A DNA stretch of 64,000 nt, from assembly GCA_947247005.1 (NCBI GenBank), contig OX365951.1, forward strand, positions 33,934,899 to 33,998,898, read 5' to 3'. The stretch is from Spisula solida. Lineage: Eukaryota > Mollusca > Bivalvia > Venerida > Mactridae. Below the pieces are notes generated by a model that saw nothing but the letters and a program-made list of their open reading frames with translations, did no database searches and had not been told where the DNA came from. Positions 1 through 12,134 of the stretch are shown in pieces. A program made the position numbers and the translations under genes. How positions within the stretch are numbered: position 1 is the first letter of the stretch; every line of letters begins with the position of its first letter.

Positions 1-1
1 T

Positions 2-3000
2 GGTTGGTCCGGAAATTCAAGCATAAAATCACGTTCGACACCTAGTTCTTCTGAATATCTGGATATATCTACGTCCACTGAAGGGGTATGCATATTGTAA
101 TACATACATTATACATGTGATTATACGGTGAGATATAAACCGTATTCTTCCAAAGTGACAAACAAATATCCTTTATATATCAAACTAACAAAAAAGCGTA
201 ATTTAACGTCTTGTACACTTGGTAATTGTTAACCAATATTTCCATCATAAGTTGACGACTAAGAGATTTATCAAGTAGATGTGTTTTATATTGATTTATA
301 GGGTTGGTTGAGGTGCATTTATCACGGAGCAGTTCAACGATTTGACCGCCACTAGTTTTGCATTCTAACGGTTCCACGTTGTGCTTACCCCTTTCAAATT
401 CAACACAAAATCAGGGCGTAGACGAGCATTGAGTAAAACCTTAACACTTATAAGTTAGAAGGTGAATCAACTGTCAAATGTAGCCTTTGTTATTCATTCA
501 ATGTCACAAATATGTCCGTTTTTATGCATCAGTCATTGAATGCGCTGTTACAGTTACTTACCGTATTACTATTTCCAGTTGATCGTGCCAGATGACGAAG
601 ATTCCTACCCGGAACCAAAACCACCCAGTAAAAACAAAGGTGATATATTCCATGTGAAAGATTATGGACAGCTAGATCAGTATGCTCAGAAGGTAAACAT
701 TGTTTAAATCATCTATAAGAAGAGCCACGTGATACTGAAGATTATTTATATCATAAAATATACTGAAATACTAAATTTGTGTTCATCCAAATATTCCAAA
801 TACGGTGGAATAAAATACACATTAACCCAAACAAATGACATCCGGTATGAAATAATGATTCTGAATAGTCAATGTCGACATAGTTCCTAATTCGGGTATT
901 TTATTTTACAAAATATTGTAAAAAGTGATTTTCTTCAATTTGCTAACATGTTCTACCATACGGTAACTTACTTGTGTGTGCATATGACGAATGCCAAAGT
1001 TGTTTGTACGCATATTTCTGCGCATATTCTGAAAACATTGTTTAAAGTCTGTTTTCTCCTTTTATTGATGACATAGATGACAATATAATGATGGCATTTA
1101 AACAAAAACTATAAGCATTAGACCAACACTTCTTTTATTCTGATAACAACGCAAAAATTACGCAACGTTTTATTGATCAATGACTATATTACAATAGATA
1201 TTATATATATTAGGATTACTTCACGAACTGGTTTACAAATGTTGCAGGTCCCAGGCTCAATGCTAGGTTCGTTTGATGATTTAGTTGAATACCTGCTGAA
1301 AGACCAGTCCTCTGACGTAGCACATGCCCGGGCTCTCTACAGCTGGCTGGTTAGTGCTGAAATTCCACTGACGGGAAAACTTGGTCATAGGAACATAGAC
1401 ACACCCATAGGTTTCTTATACAACATAGGACAAAGACAGGCCACATATCCTGAGCTGTATGCTACATTATGCAGGTATATGTTACAACATCTTCATTCAT
1501 TACAGTAAACATTTGCCACTACTTTAGTCAGTTGATCGTAATGTGCTAATTTAATAAACCAATCACAGCAAACAGCGCGGCATTCAATGGTCGAGGTAGT
1601 ATAAAGTCTTACTTGAAATATATCCGTTTTGGGGATATGGATGGTATGTTCTGTGTCTAGCCACTCAGTATGGCTTTGAATTGCCTGAGCATGTAGGATA
1701 TTTGAATTATTATACAGTACTATGACATTCGTGTTGATCGTTCTTATTTGATAACCAGTATGCCTGGAATTACAAACTGCACTATTTATTGATCAACCAC
1801 AAGCAACTTATATTTTTTCCACATGCGTAGGACAAGGTCGTTACCAACGTATACCTTCTCCACATGTGGAGGACAAGGTCGTTACCAACGTATACCTTCT
1901 CCACATGTGGAGGACACGGTCGTTATCAACTTATTACTTCTCCACATATTTACATTGTATTTCCCGATAGCTACGTTCTGTAATCCATAGAGAGTAATTG
2001 GTATACTATACATTATATGTTGTAAAACTGCACTCACAATCATTGATGCAATACAAATCAGTATTTAAACTGAAGAACGAAATATACATGAAAATGTATG
2101 CAAGTATGTATCATTTATGTAACAAGTGCGTTTGTTTACAGGAAAGCTGGTCTACCGTGTGTTATCATCCATGGATACGGTAAGGGTGTGGCACATGATG
2201 TCGGTGCCAAGACAACCACAAAGAAACATAGAAACTCATGGAACGCCGTATATGTAGAAGATGATTGGCATTTTGTACATCCATATTGGGCTGCACATTC
2301 AATAAATGGATACAGCACTGGACGCTGGTCACTTGTAGAGTGCGACGCCTTCCACACCGGAGATCTAGCACCAAAGAACATGCCAACTAGGAAAGTCACA
2401 GATTTTTACTTTCTAACTGATCCGGAAAAGTATATCACTAAATGTTTCCCGGAAGACCCTAACTGGCAACTGCTGCAGCATGTTATCTCCAAGTCCGACT
2501 TTGAGGCCCTCCCGTTCTTACAACCAGCGTTTCATGATTTGAGATTAACTTTGCTTGACATTTCAAACTGCGTGTTGCAAGCGGACAATGGTATGACTGA
2601 AATTAAGATAGCTTTACCGTCTGATCGAAGCAAGAGATATAAGTTTGGGTATAGGTTGTTTGTACGGCACGAGGTGGAAGCGGAAGGAGAGTATGACGTC
2701 ATCGATCTTAGACGCTACATACTCCATTACGTGTATGACAGCGTTGGTGTGTTTGAGATACGATTTCCGGTTACTGGTGTATTCAAATTAGAATTACATT
2801 GCGAAGACAGCAAGCGCCCTCTAGCGGCATCATGGATATGCGATTTCAAGATCATATGCAAAGAAACCATGCCTGAATGTGAACCGTTCCCTATGGTTCC
2901 CCAAATTGGCTGGGGCCCGGGAACAGTTCTAGAAGAAACAGGGGTCGAATCTCTGACTCACAAACACCCGGTGGTCAGTTTGGATGAAGAAACAACTACG

Positions 3001-6000
3001 TACATCCGTTTCGGTCTTCCAAAAGACAGGGAACTCGAACTAGAAACCGTCATGTTCACCAACAGCCAATCAGCGGAAGAATTACATAGTCACGTGATCA
3101 TAGAAAGTAACGTTGATCACGTGACGCTTCAGGTTTCGCCTCCAGGTGAAGGAGAGTACGCTATGCAGATATTTGTGAAAGATGAAGGCGGAGCAAGAAA
3201 TAACGTGTGCAATTATCTGATGCATAGAAACCACATCGTCGAGGTAAGTCAAACATTGATCAACATTCCTTAGGAGTTTGTTACTAAATGAAAGATCTGC
3301 ACGAATACGAGTTTGCCATGTATATCATTGTAGCAATCGAGTTCGAAAAAAGGTCACCTTTCTTCCGTCAGATAGGCCTACTAATGCCGACAAACTGTAC
3401 AACTATAAACACATATAAATGGATTTCGCCATTTCTTTGCAGAAATATGCTAAACACTGGAATAAGAACTGTGTTCATCATCAACGTCGTTTGAAATGTC
3501 ATTGGTTAACTAAACACCGCATCCTTTTTATCAAACTTATTATATTACATTTATGACATATCCTTCATACTGAACAGTTATAGATATATTTAATACATTC
3601 AGTCACCATCTATGGCTTTCTCTCATCTATATCGCACTACTGTTTACTCTCTAGTCTCTAGTATGTCTAGTCCACGGCCGATTTGTACAGGCAACTGGCT
3701 TAGAAGCGACTGGCCGACGGTACGAATCTCTGTAAAATTAAACGTAGTTCGGATGTGTCTGTTTGAGAGATAAGTAAACGCATGCCTACATGCCAGTACT
3801 TAGTATTACACACACACAAAAAGTTGATATGTTTGGAAATGAGCTATCACTTAGCATGAGAAATAATGTTACATTACCTACATACCAAGTCTCGTATATT
3901 TGCAAATGCCAACGAAAACTCCGCTACATATGGCTTGTAACATCAACTATACGTATATATGTGTGACAAAATACAGATATACTTTTCTATTAATAATCCT
4001 CTTATATTAATACAGGATCCAGAATTGGCTGATATCCGAGCGGAGCTTGCACGAGCTACAGAGAATGGTGATGCCGACAGTCTAGCACACTGGCTGGAGA
4101 AATTCAATGAACGCAATATGGAAGACCGCGGAGATCTATCAAAAGCTAGAAAGACACTACAACTCGCGAAGTTAAACAGAGGTGAGCTTCAGGATGAATT
4201 GAATTACATGTAATTTGTGATCATTTCCAAAAAATACGTTTGCTTTATGTTAATGGAATTGTTTATGTTACAATATTTACGAATCAAAAACACATCCTAA
4301 ATAGAGATACATTGTAAATGGTTCTCTGTTTGAATGAGAAATACTTTACTATTCAACAACTGCTTATCAATAATATGACCATTATATTAAGATGCATAGT
4401 TTTAAAATAGATGTGTAATATTTAATTACCTCCTCTATTGAGAGATTGTCAGCATTTACATGCCATCCAAATAAATTCATACACATACAAATATACCTTA
4501 CCAATAAGTAAAACACTGATCAAATGATATAACATGTAATTTTGTACCAACAAACATTATAGCAGTATGCATTGGAACGCTGATTACTGGTGATAAAAGC
4601 ACGTACGTTTCGCCAGGATGTAGAATACGGATACATACATATAATTCTATCTTTCATCTCTCAATTCTGACGTCTGTAAAAACGTGTTTAATTAAAGCTG
4701 TACATGTTTGATGTGTTGTACGTTCTTATTAACAGATATACGAGATGCAATGGACAGAAAAGACCTTGACCTTTTAGAAAAGGCGCTGCATAGCGTCAGT
4801 GATACTTCTATCCGACGGCATCTTGGAGAGCTAGCAGCTCAAGCCGAGGCTATGAGGTCAAGGTTACGGAGACTGAAGAGACTCAGACATGAGGTGCTAG
4901 CCATGGATCAGAAGACTATATCAGAAATAAGAAGCTATCCTAAACCACCAGTTGCTGTTCATGCTGTGATGGCGGCGACGTTCTTGTTGCTAGGCAACAG
5001 GGAACCCGAAATGAAAGTAAGAAATCATTCTAATTATATGCAAATAATTATACTCACTGTGATCAAGCATTTATTGATTTGGCAACATATATTGAATAAC
5101 AGTCTCTCCTTTTCGTAATAGCTCGACCTTACTAAAAGTTTGGTATTCATTACATGAGTGGAATCTACTCAAAAGCTAGTTGATTGAAACACGTTTCAAT
5201 CTCTTGAAAAATACATTTGTTTGGTCGAAATATTGAGAAAAGTATGTCTGTTATGCAATATTAATAAGATACCCTATCTAGGATATTTTAACAAGCTCAA
5301 GCGACATCAACTTTGTAAGAAACCAGCAACGTTCGGGACAATTAGCAACGCGTGTAACCTTTCACAACGTTCATAGCAATGGTGAACGTCAGTAAGAATT
5401 GAAGATTTGTGACTATCTAACAACATCGTTGGTAACAATTGACAACGTGTGTGGCTATTAGCAACATCGTTTAATTGTAAAAATTAGGAACGGTTGTCAC
5501 TATTAGCAACGTATTGTGTAACAATTGGCAACGCCCGTACAATTGGCAACGTTTGTTACTATTAGCAAAGTCGTTTAATTGTAACGATTGACAAAGTTTG
5601 TTACCATTAGCAACGTCGTTTGTAAAGATTGGAAACGTCCGTAACTATTAGCAACGTCGTTTGTAGTTCGTAGCTATTGCCAACGTTTGTAACTATTAGA
5701 AACGTCGTTTGTAACAATTGACAACGACGTAACACGTGTCAACGTCTGTTACTACTAGCAACGTCGTTTGTAACAATAGGAAACGTTCGCAACAGTAACT
5801 GTTGTAGGTCACATCTGTAAATAGGGGCAATATTTGTAACTTTTGGAAACGTTTGTAACATTCGGCCACCAATGGAACAATTGGCATTAATCATAATATT
5901 CAGCCCAAGTTTCAATTATCCATCAATAAATACGTCATGTTCTAGATGTATCGTATACTAATGAATAGAAAGTGTATCTGATATGTTATTAATTTTAGAA

Positions 6001-7486
6001 ATGGTCGAAGATTCAAGCATTGATATCCAAACATGGAAGAGAATCAGTGAAAAGACGTGTAGCTGACTTTAAGCCCGGGGCTGTACCTGTAAAGATATTG
6101 AAAAGAGTAAATGAAATACTATCCCGGTATGATTTGGAAACCATACAGATCACCAGTGCTGGGGCCGCTACATTTTTTCAATGGGTACGTAATTAAACTG
6201 GATTCAACGGCTGTCAGATGGCCTAACCAAAATTCGATCCCAGGCCGCATCATACCAAAGACGAAATAAAATACGAGTAGTACCGGTTATTACTTTGCTA
6301 GACGTTCAGCATACAAGGGAAGCTGGTTTATCTCTCTCATATACCCTCATGGCGATGGATAACATCAGACATGATATGTCGAGAGTGTTTGATACAAGTT
6401 GGACAAAACTAGTTTCACAATCGTCATTAACTATTAAATTGGTATATTAAGAAACAAGTCTTAGTATCAAAAAGAACACAAGCCCTTCTCAAACCTCAAA
6501 GATCTGTGGTTTGCAACAGCCCTTTACCGACTGTGCAATATCCGTGTTTTTGTATCATTTTGATGTTTCATTCCCTGGCATGGATTATTATAGTATTGCC
6601 TGTAATGTACTAACTGACTCGGATTGTTCAAATTCTTGATATATGCTCGGAAAACTGAAGACTCGATCTCGTTGATTCGACACACTATAGTTACACGGTC
6701 TCATCCCAAAATGAATCTCAGGTCTAAATATCTTCTATATAAAAACTATTGATCATACGAGAATGATTTTATAAAAGATCTCGCTAATGTAGAAAAGTAC
6801 AGTAAAACCTCGGTAATACGAGCAGCTAATTATCGTTGACAATTGTTAAAGGGACCAACACCTGTGCTCGAATTAGACCGGATGCTCGTAATAACTTTAC
6901 TCGAGTAAGAGGGATAAATTAATGTACAATATAGAGCAAATTCGCCGGGACTTTGAAATTTGCTCGAATTAGACCGGTTGCTCGAATAATCGCTGCTCGT
7001 ATTACCGAGGTTTTACTGTAGTTCGAACTGGTCATCTTCCGAAGGTAAAAACAATGTTGATTAACACCTGCATGTAGTTAACTGGCTCGTACAAATATTA
7101 CCGTTTCGTATTAATTTGAAGATATGGTGTGATATGATTCTGTGCCACCAATAACAGCAAACAGCATGCGATGAAATAGTTAAAAGTCGTAATGAACCCT
7201 CGACTGGCGGTGGGATTTGGACCTACCTGCGTCGTCAGCTCGAATTACAAATACCGGATGAGTGTTCCTATACGACTTTTAAATATTTCATCGCATGCTG
7301 TTTGCTGTTTTTGGTGGCACAGAATCCAGAATTCCCCGGCATTCCTAAAACCCTAGTGGCGCGTGTGTCTGCGAGGCAAATACATAGTTAAACATTATTA
7401 GAGATAACATTTTACTATGTACCGGTTTTAATATATTACAGTCGATCACGATGGCGATGGAGGCGGATGAGGAGACAGCTGTGTGA
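2..7486 (+). CDS. Kyphoscoliosis peptidase (KY)/hillarin-like transglutaminase-fold protein with dynein-stalk-like C-terminus, 5'-partial
   Basis: Exons joined by GT-AG with matching phase: 2-85 (tentative, reaches the window edge), 579-692, 1248-1474, 2142-3243, 4016-4181, 4736-5016, 5999-6184, 7442-7486 (stop TGA). They give about 734 residues; the true N-terminus lies upstream. Visible order: a Ser/Thr-rich segment; a KY-type transglutaminase-like core around residues 70-200 with the motifs YATLCRKAGLPC, HGYGKG and WNAVYVEDDWHFVHP; the long KY C-terminal beta-rich region to about residue 509; a charged, helical, probable coiled-coil region 510-620 (DIRAELARA, RSRLRRLKRLRHEV); then a segment resembling the dynein heavy-chain microtubule-binding stalk head (EIRSYPKPPVAVHAVM, then VKRRVADF, then AAATFFQWSITMAMEA). 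By eye the Cys-His-Asp triad is replaced by Gln, Asn and His, so a non-catalytic scaffold is likely. KY/hillarin proteins act at the cytoskeleton; a role here is inferred. Family is certain enough; exon 1 is not. Confidence 0.85.
1816..1952. repeat. 41-bp tandem repeat, about three copies
   Basis: The unit containing GGACAAGGTCGTTACCAACG recurs at a 41-base spacing (GACAAGG at 1831 and 1872, GACACGG at 1913). It lies in the intron before the large KY exon. The first two intervals are nearly identical, the last unit is diverged. Confidence 0.8.
5330..5880. repeat. Degenerate short tandem repeat array (AACGT/TTTGTAAC motif)
   Basis: More than 500 bases of the KY gene's penultimate-exon intron are built from variants of about 20 bases such as GCAACGTCGTTTGTAACAAT and TAACTATTAGCAACGT. 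Spacing is irregular, so this is an old minisatellite rather than a clean satellite. It has no convincing coding potential. Confidence 0.75.
6205..6385 (+). repeat. SINE family A, 5'-degraded copy
   Basis: The body (TTCGATCCCAGGCCGCATCA, CATACCAAAGACGAAATAAA, then CATGGCGATGGATAACATCA) matches those at 16131-16345 and, on the other strand, 57299-57512. Only the end of the tRNA-like head (B-box-like TTCGATCC) is left. It lies in the last KY intron. Confidence 0.7.
6798..7020. mobile_element. pogo/Tigger-like MITE with perfect 28-bp terminal inverted repeats
   Basis: The left end TACAGTAAAACCTCGGTAAT (continuing ACGAGCAG) is exactly the reverse complement of the right end at 6993-7020. The terminal TA doubles as the target site and the inner end begins CAGT, typical of the Tc1/mariner-pogo group. 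At 223 bases it has no coding capacity. The perfect termini suggest relatively recent insertion. Confidence 0.85.
7136..7326. mobile_element. Foldback/MITE with arms of about 54 bases
   Basis: GATTCTGTGCCACCAATAAC... at 7136-7189 is repeated in inverse orientation at about 7273-7326 (...TTTTTGGTGGCACAGAATC). The arms include GCAAACAGCATGCGATGAAA and its complement and are almost identical over the whole length. The 80-base centre is unique. It would form a strong hairpin inside the last KY intron. Confidence 0.8.
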
Positions 7487-7593
7487 GGAAAAAATGTGAA
7501 AGTTTACCAGACATTCAAATGTTTATATTTATTTATTTTTGTGTTGTTTTCTTATAAAAATGTTAAATATGTTCACTGTATATTTATTATTCA

Positions 7594-7599
7594 AATAAA
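7594..7599 (+). promoter_or_regulatory. Polyadenylation signal AATAAA of the KY-like gene
   Basis: A canonical AATAAA lies about 108 bases after the TGA of the KY-like gene in AT-rich sequence. It is the first good signal downstream, so a short 3' UTR is likely. Confidence 0.5.
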
Positions 7600-7874
7600 A
7601 ACAGTCGTATGTGACTTAAGTGAAACATACATAATTTTGTTGTTTATTTCCATGATTGTCATACTGAAACATTGGAACACGCAGTAAAATTATCCTTATT
7701 ATGTTCATGGTCTACTTGGGCAGAAATAAAATACCTCATAAAATTGGCTCATATTTTCATGTTTAACGGTCGGAATATGCGATGTCGACTGCAAAGTATT
7801 GGACATTCCGTATTTATTTGTTGTTCGTAAACGGGAGAATTCCATACCAAAAAAGATGGAAAAGTTTAAAAGTG

Positions 7875-8053
7875 CAGTGCAATCTCTTCAGAGCGACCCT
7901 CTATAGAGTAACAACCTCTCGATAACAACACCTTCAAAAATCCCTTAGCCGATATTTTCTATAAATTTAACGTGTTCAGATCAACGAGCACCTAAACAAC
8001 GACCAATATTTGCAGCTCCCAAAGGGTGTAGCTCTATAAAGGTTGTATTGTAC
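7875..8053. mobile_element. MITE family B, copy 1
   Basis: Imperfect termini (CAGTGCAATCTCTTCAGAGC and, inverted, GTACAATACAACCTTTATAG) frame a body containing GCTCCAAATATT-like sequence in inverse orientation (AATATTTGCAGCTCCCAAAG). Copies 2 and 3 are at 34797-34945 and 36169-36330. It is non-coding. Confidence 0.65.
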
Positions 8054-8064
8054 GTTGCACCCAC

Positions 8065-9600
8065 CATTTGAAAGAACTGAAACTTCTAAACACAGACGTT
8101 CACACAGAATGGGTGTATGGGTGTATTGATACTTGACAGACAATCCTATATGAAAATGTAGTTGTTTCATTTGTTTCAAACTTATCATTTACCCGTCAAA
8201 TTAATATCATTTCATATATTATTATTAAGAATATTCCTATACACAAGTATATCAGTTTTGGCACAAGTATACATGTACAGACGTAATGGAATTTTGTTAA
8301 CTCTTGGCGGTGCTTGCTTGTCATCGTTAGTTACTTTTGTACTAAAAAACTATAAAGAGCAATTCAGTCATAATAAAACAGTCGGGCCAACACGGGACTG
8401 TTTGACGCTCGAGTTTAAATGCAAACTGAGTTTGGATTAAATTTGTCTGGAATAACATGACACAAACCACTCCAGTTGTCGTTTATAATCAGTCATGTAA
8501 CGAAGAGGACATCAAACTCTGCAATTTGTGGTTGCATAGAAGCATTGAGAAACGTGGTCAATGAAACCCATCTCTTCCTTCATGCTGACATAATTATGTT
8601 CAACTGAATTTATCTAAGAATATCTGCCCAACAACGAGTTTCCTAACGAACTACGATGACAACTAGAATTAGCATGGACAAATGAAAAGTGAAGACACAA
8701 ACTTCGTATATATAGCTAGTACAGTACGTCAGATAACATGAGACTCGACAAAGGCAACATACAGCATAACACTGTGTACTAGTATTTTAAAGCTAATTGC
8801 ACGTACAATGACACACACTCGTACCCAATAATTGTACATTATTTAAAAAACAATACCACCAATCGTATTTTATTCATTATAAGCGGAAGTAAACAAATAC
8901 AATAAAAGATGGTTTCCAGGGATATTGTGGCGGAAAAACGACCCAGGATAACCAATGTGTGATGTGGTAGATTGCTCATCTAACCATTACAGGTGTAAAT
9001 GAACAGAACAGAACGAACAATGTTTTAATTTGCGAAAATTGATGAAAATGACGATAGAATAAGTATGATTTCTTTTAACGACAAATTCATGGAATAGTCT
9101 CCGCCTCAGTTAGTCAAACTAAACCGGAGTAAGAGCCAGGTGACGACACACATTACAAGGACATATTGAATGACGATTTAAGAATGTGGTCTCAATGTTA
9201 GCAAAAAATATCATCGTTGGTCTTAATAGCGGGTCTTTCATCTAAATTGACTAAAAATCGTTCCTTACAACTGCAAATTATAACTGTATGTAGGTAAAAA
9301 TTGCACTTATATGGTTCTTATATTCAAAACGTAAGAGAATATTTAAACATCCGAATGAAAATGCTTGCCGGGCGTGTAAACCAATTTTATCCATCTTAAA
9401 ATTCTGCTTTTCTTCAGATGGACTTTATTTAAAGACACATGTATAAACTATTCCTTAATTTAGTATTTTATTTGTTTTTGTTATCATGGCAACAAGTGGA
9501 ATGTTAGTCAATTTAGTGACGTTCTAGCTAGATCTAGATATTATGAAATACTTATAAGCCGCTAATTGAGGAAATGTGTTTCGTGGTTTTAGTACAAATC
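8065..9600. other. Intergenic stretch, nothing recognised
   Basis: No ORF here matches a known family, and I see no repeat with clear ends. The open frame at 8162-8440 is short, hydrophobic and without splice context. Confidence 0.5.
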
Positions 9601-9601
9601 A

Positions 9602-10476
9602 GGGGCGGATCCAGGATTTGGCGTTAGGGGGGGGCGTAAATTCATGTATTGACCCTCTCCCCCCCCCTCAAACAAATGTGCGAGCGAAGCGAGCAAGAAA
9701 AAATGTATCTCTGAGAAGCATTTCACACAATTCGTTCTTCATCTTATAATATTCATTGATAAAGTTAATGTGAGAGTAAGGCGAGCAAGAATATAAGCAT
9801 TAATTATTTGAGCAGCATATCCCGCATACTCATTCCCTACTTGACAAACTTAACTGAGAGCGATTGTGCGAGCGGAGCGAGCAAGAAAAAAATTGCAATC
9901 ATCTATTTCAGCAGCATACACCACACACTTATCACTTGGTAATATTCAATGATTTAGTAATTGTAAGAATTGGAAAAAATCAGTGTTTATCTGAGCAGCA
10001 TACCCTGCGAACTCCAGGGCTTCACTTTTGTTCAGGTGGAAATGTGAAATACTTGGGATCCAGCGACTAGGGGGTCCAGTTGCTTTCTGCCTCGTGACGT
10101 TCTAAAAAGAACCACGGAATTCGTCAGCTGCATTCTGAGATATCTATTTTTTAATGAAAAGGACAGGTTTATTAGAAATTCAAGCCAACTGTATTAATCT
10201 TTTATGACTTGTCAGACATTTTTAATGTGCACGAATTTCTGTAGCCGATGTTTGGCACCATGCTACCAATCAGCCATATCTTGTTGCTCGCATACAGCAT
10301 TAAGTTCACTTTAAAATCGATAAATTGATTATTGTTTTATTGACGCGAGCGAAGCGAGCGAAAAAAATTGCATTTCAATATTGTTCTTACATCCAAAATA
10401 TGATAAATTACCTAGGCTCCGACGATTTTAGGGGGGGCGTACGCCGGGTCCGCCCCCCCTTGGATCCGCCTATGCA
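9602..10476. mobile_element. Non-autonomous DNA element with GGCGGATCCA termini and GAGCGAAGCGAGC motifs
   Basis: The left end is AGGGGCGGATCCAGGATTTG and the right end, inverted, is GCATAGGCGGATCCAAGGGG, so GGCGGATCCA is shared. Inside are four copies of a (G)CGAGCGAAGCGAGC-type motif, each followed by AAAAAA-rich DNA, plus poly-G/poly-C runs near both ends. The same motif fills 53215-54740. No protein is encoded. Confidence 0.75.
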
Positions 10477-10784
10477 AATTGATTAATCTACATATTAATA
10501 GTATAGATACACAGCTTGATTAGGATTGATTCTTCATTGATTAAGTATTTTGTTGGGTATTTTTCCCAAATACTTTGATTCATCTGAGAGCTCACTTAGA
10601 TCTATGTTGGTTGGTCACCTGGCTACAGTTGTGGTATCTACAAAATCAAACGTTTGATATATTTTCTGCATGCTTGAAGGTCATTGGCATATAGGACCGA
10701 ATAGTATATGGAGAACAGCAGGAATAAACACGTACAGCATAAGGGCTGATTTCGATATAATTAGACAATCGCGTTGTTACACGT

Positions 10785-12128
10785 CACCTAAACCAACTTC
10801 CGGTAAGATTTAGTGGTGTCTAACCGAAGATTAGCCGAAAGACAACAGCGTCGAAAGGTTTGGTTTTTGTAATAAGTATGCTTATTTTCGTTGAATAAAG
10901 CCTTCTCAAGTGTATTACAAGTTTATTTGCAAATAATGTCTTAGTTTTAAATTTTCTCATTCGCATATCATTTGCTTAGTTACATGTTTGTTATAACAAG
11001 AGTAGTTTTCGGACACATATTTTTCGGATGAACTTGGCGAAGTACAGTCTGTCAACCAGTTTAGATTAACCCAACATTTTTTAATCTTTTAGCTAGAGTA
11101 GTTTCCTTTGTGATTTAGTGTCAATATGAGCATATGTAAAACATAAGGGTAAAATATGACAACAGTAAGCCGGACGGCTTATCAGTTTTTATGTGAAAAT
11201 AGCCAATTAAAATCAACCCTAAGGAAGATTGTGCAAAATCATTAAGTTTATATAATTAATATATTTCGAAACACTGTCATAGCCTTTATTTTCAATATTG
11301 AGAAGTTTATTTGAAATTAATAAAGCCTTCTACTTCCATAAGGATGCTACGTTTCACAATTCCTAGGGCAATAACTCTGCTAATACTGGTCAGAAAACAG
11401 TCAGATCCGAATAAAAATATTTAGGTGCGCAACAACTCATACTTACTAATATTCCTATGAAGTTTGAAGACTGTAGAACAATGCTTTTCAAGGTACAGAC
11501 CACACCATTTGTGGATGTTGAATTTATATGCCCCCCCCCATATTTGGTGGGTGCATAAAAACATCAAGAAGTATTAAACATAGTTGTGCATGTAGGTGGT
11601 ATGTTGACAGGCCAATTTTCTGATTTTTTCTCTGATTTATTGCACTTTGAATTTTCATTCTGACATTTTTGACTGTGATATTTTTAATAGGCACATGGTT
11701 TCAATTTTTTGGAGTGTAAACTATATAGAGAAGGTTGTGCAGCAGCCATGTTTAGCTGCAATGGATATGACGTCACAGGAACTGGTATCCATGTTTGCTT
11801 TAACAACTGTAGAAAAACTGGGCACCAGCTTTCGTAACATTATATCTGTTGCGGCTAAACATGTCCTCAGCAAAACAACCTTGTGGCACCAAAGGAAAAT
11901 ATATTGAAATTCAGTATTGGGGTCAAATCAATTGCCCTTTGATTTTGTACACAAATTTATTTTTGTGTGCGCATTTTTGTTTTAACCACTAAATTCCATT
12001 ATCAATTAATTCTGTTGGTTGTGTTTCTGTACTCTGAAAAAATTTTTTTACTCTAATTTCTAAATCCTGACTGCCTCAGGTCGATATTTTCAATTTGTGT
12101 ACTATTATAATTTATATGTTCATTTTAG
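10785..12128 (+). promoter_or_regulatory. Possible Canopy promoter and 5' UTR intron
   Basis: The acceptor TTCATTTTAG ending at 12128 sits 6 bases before the Canopy start codon, implying an upstream non-coding exon. A candidate is near 10795-10801, where the ETS-like ACTTCCGG overlaps a donor-like CCG|GTAAGA. The promoter assignment is inference; only the acceptor is directly seen. Confidence 0.3.
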
Positions 12129-12134
12129 GTCTGG

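Noticed and set aside
2136..2399. Two - strand open frames of 73-87 codons
   Set aside because: They are antisense to the conserved transglutaminase-like exon of the KY gene and have no splice or family support.
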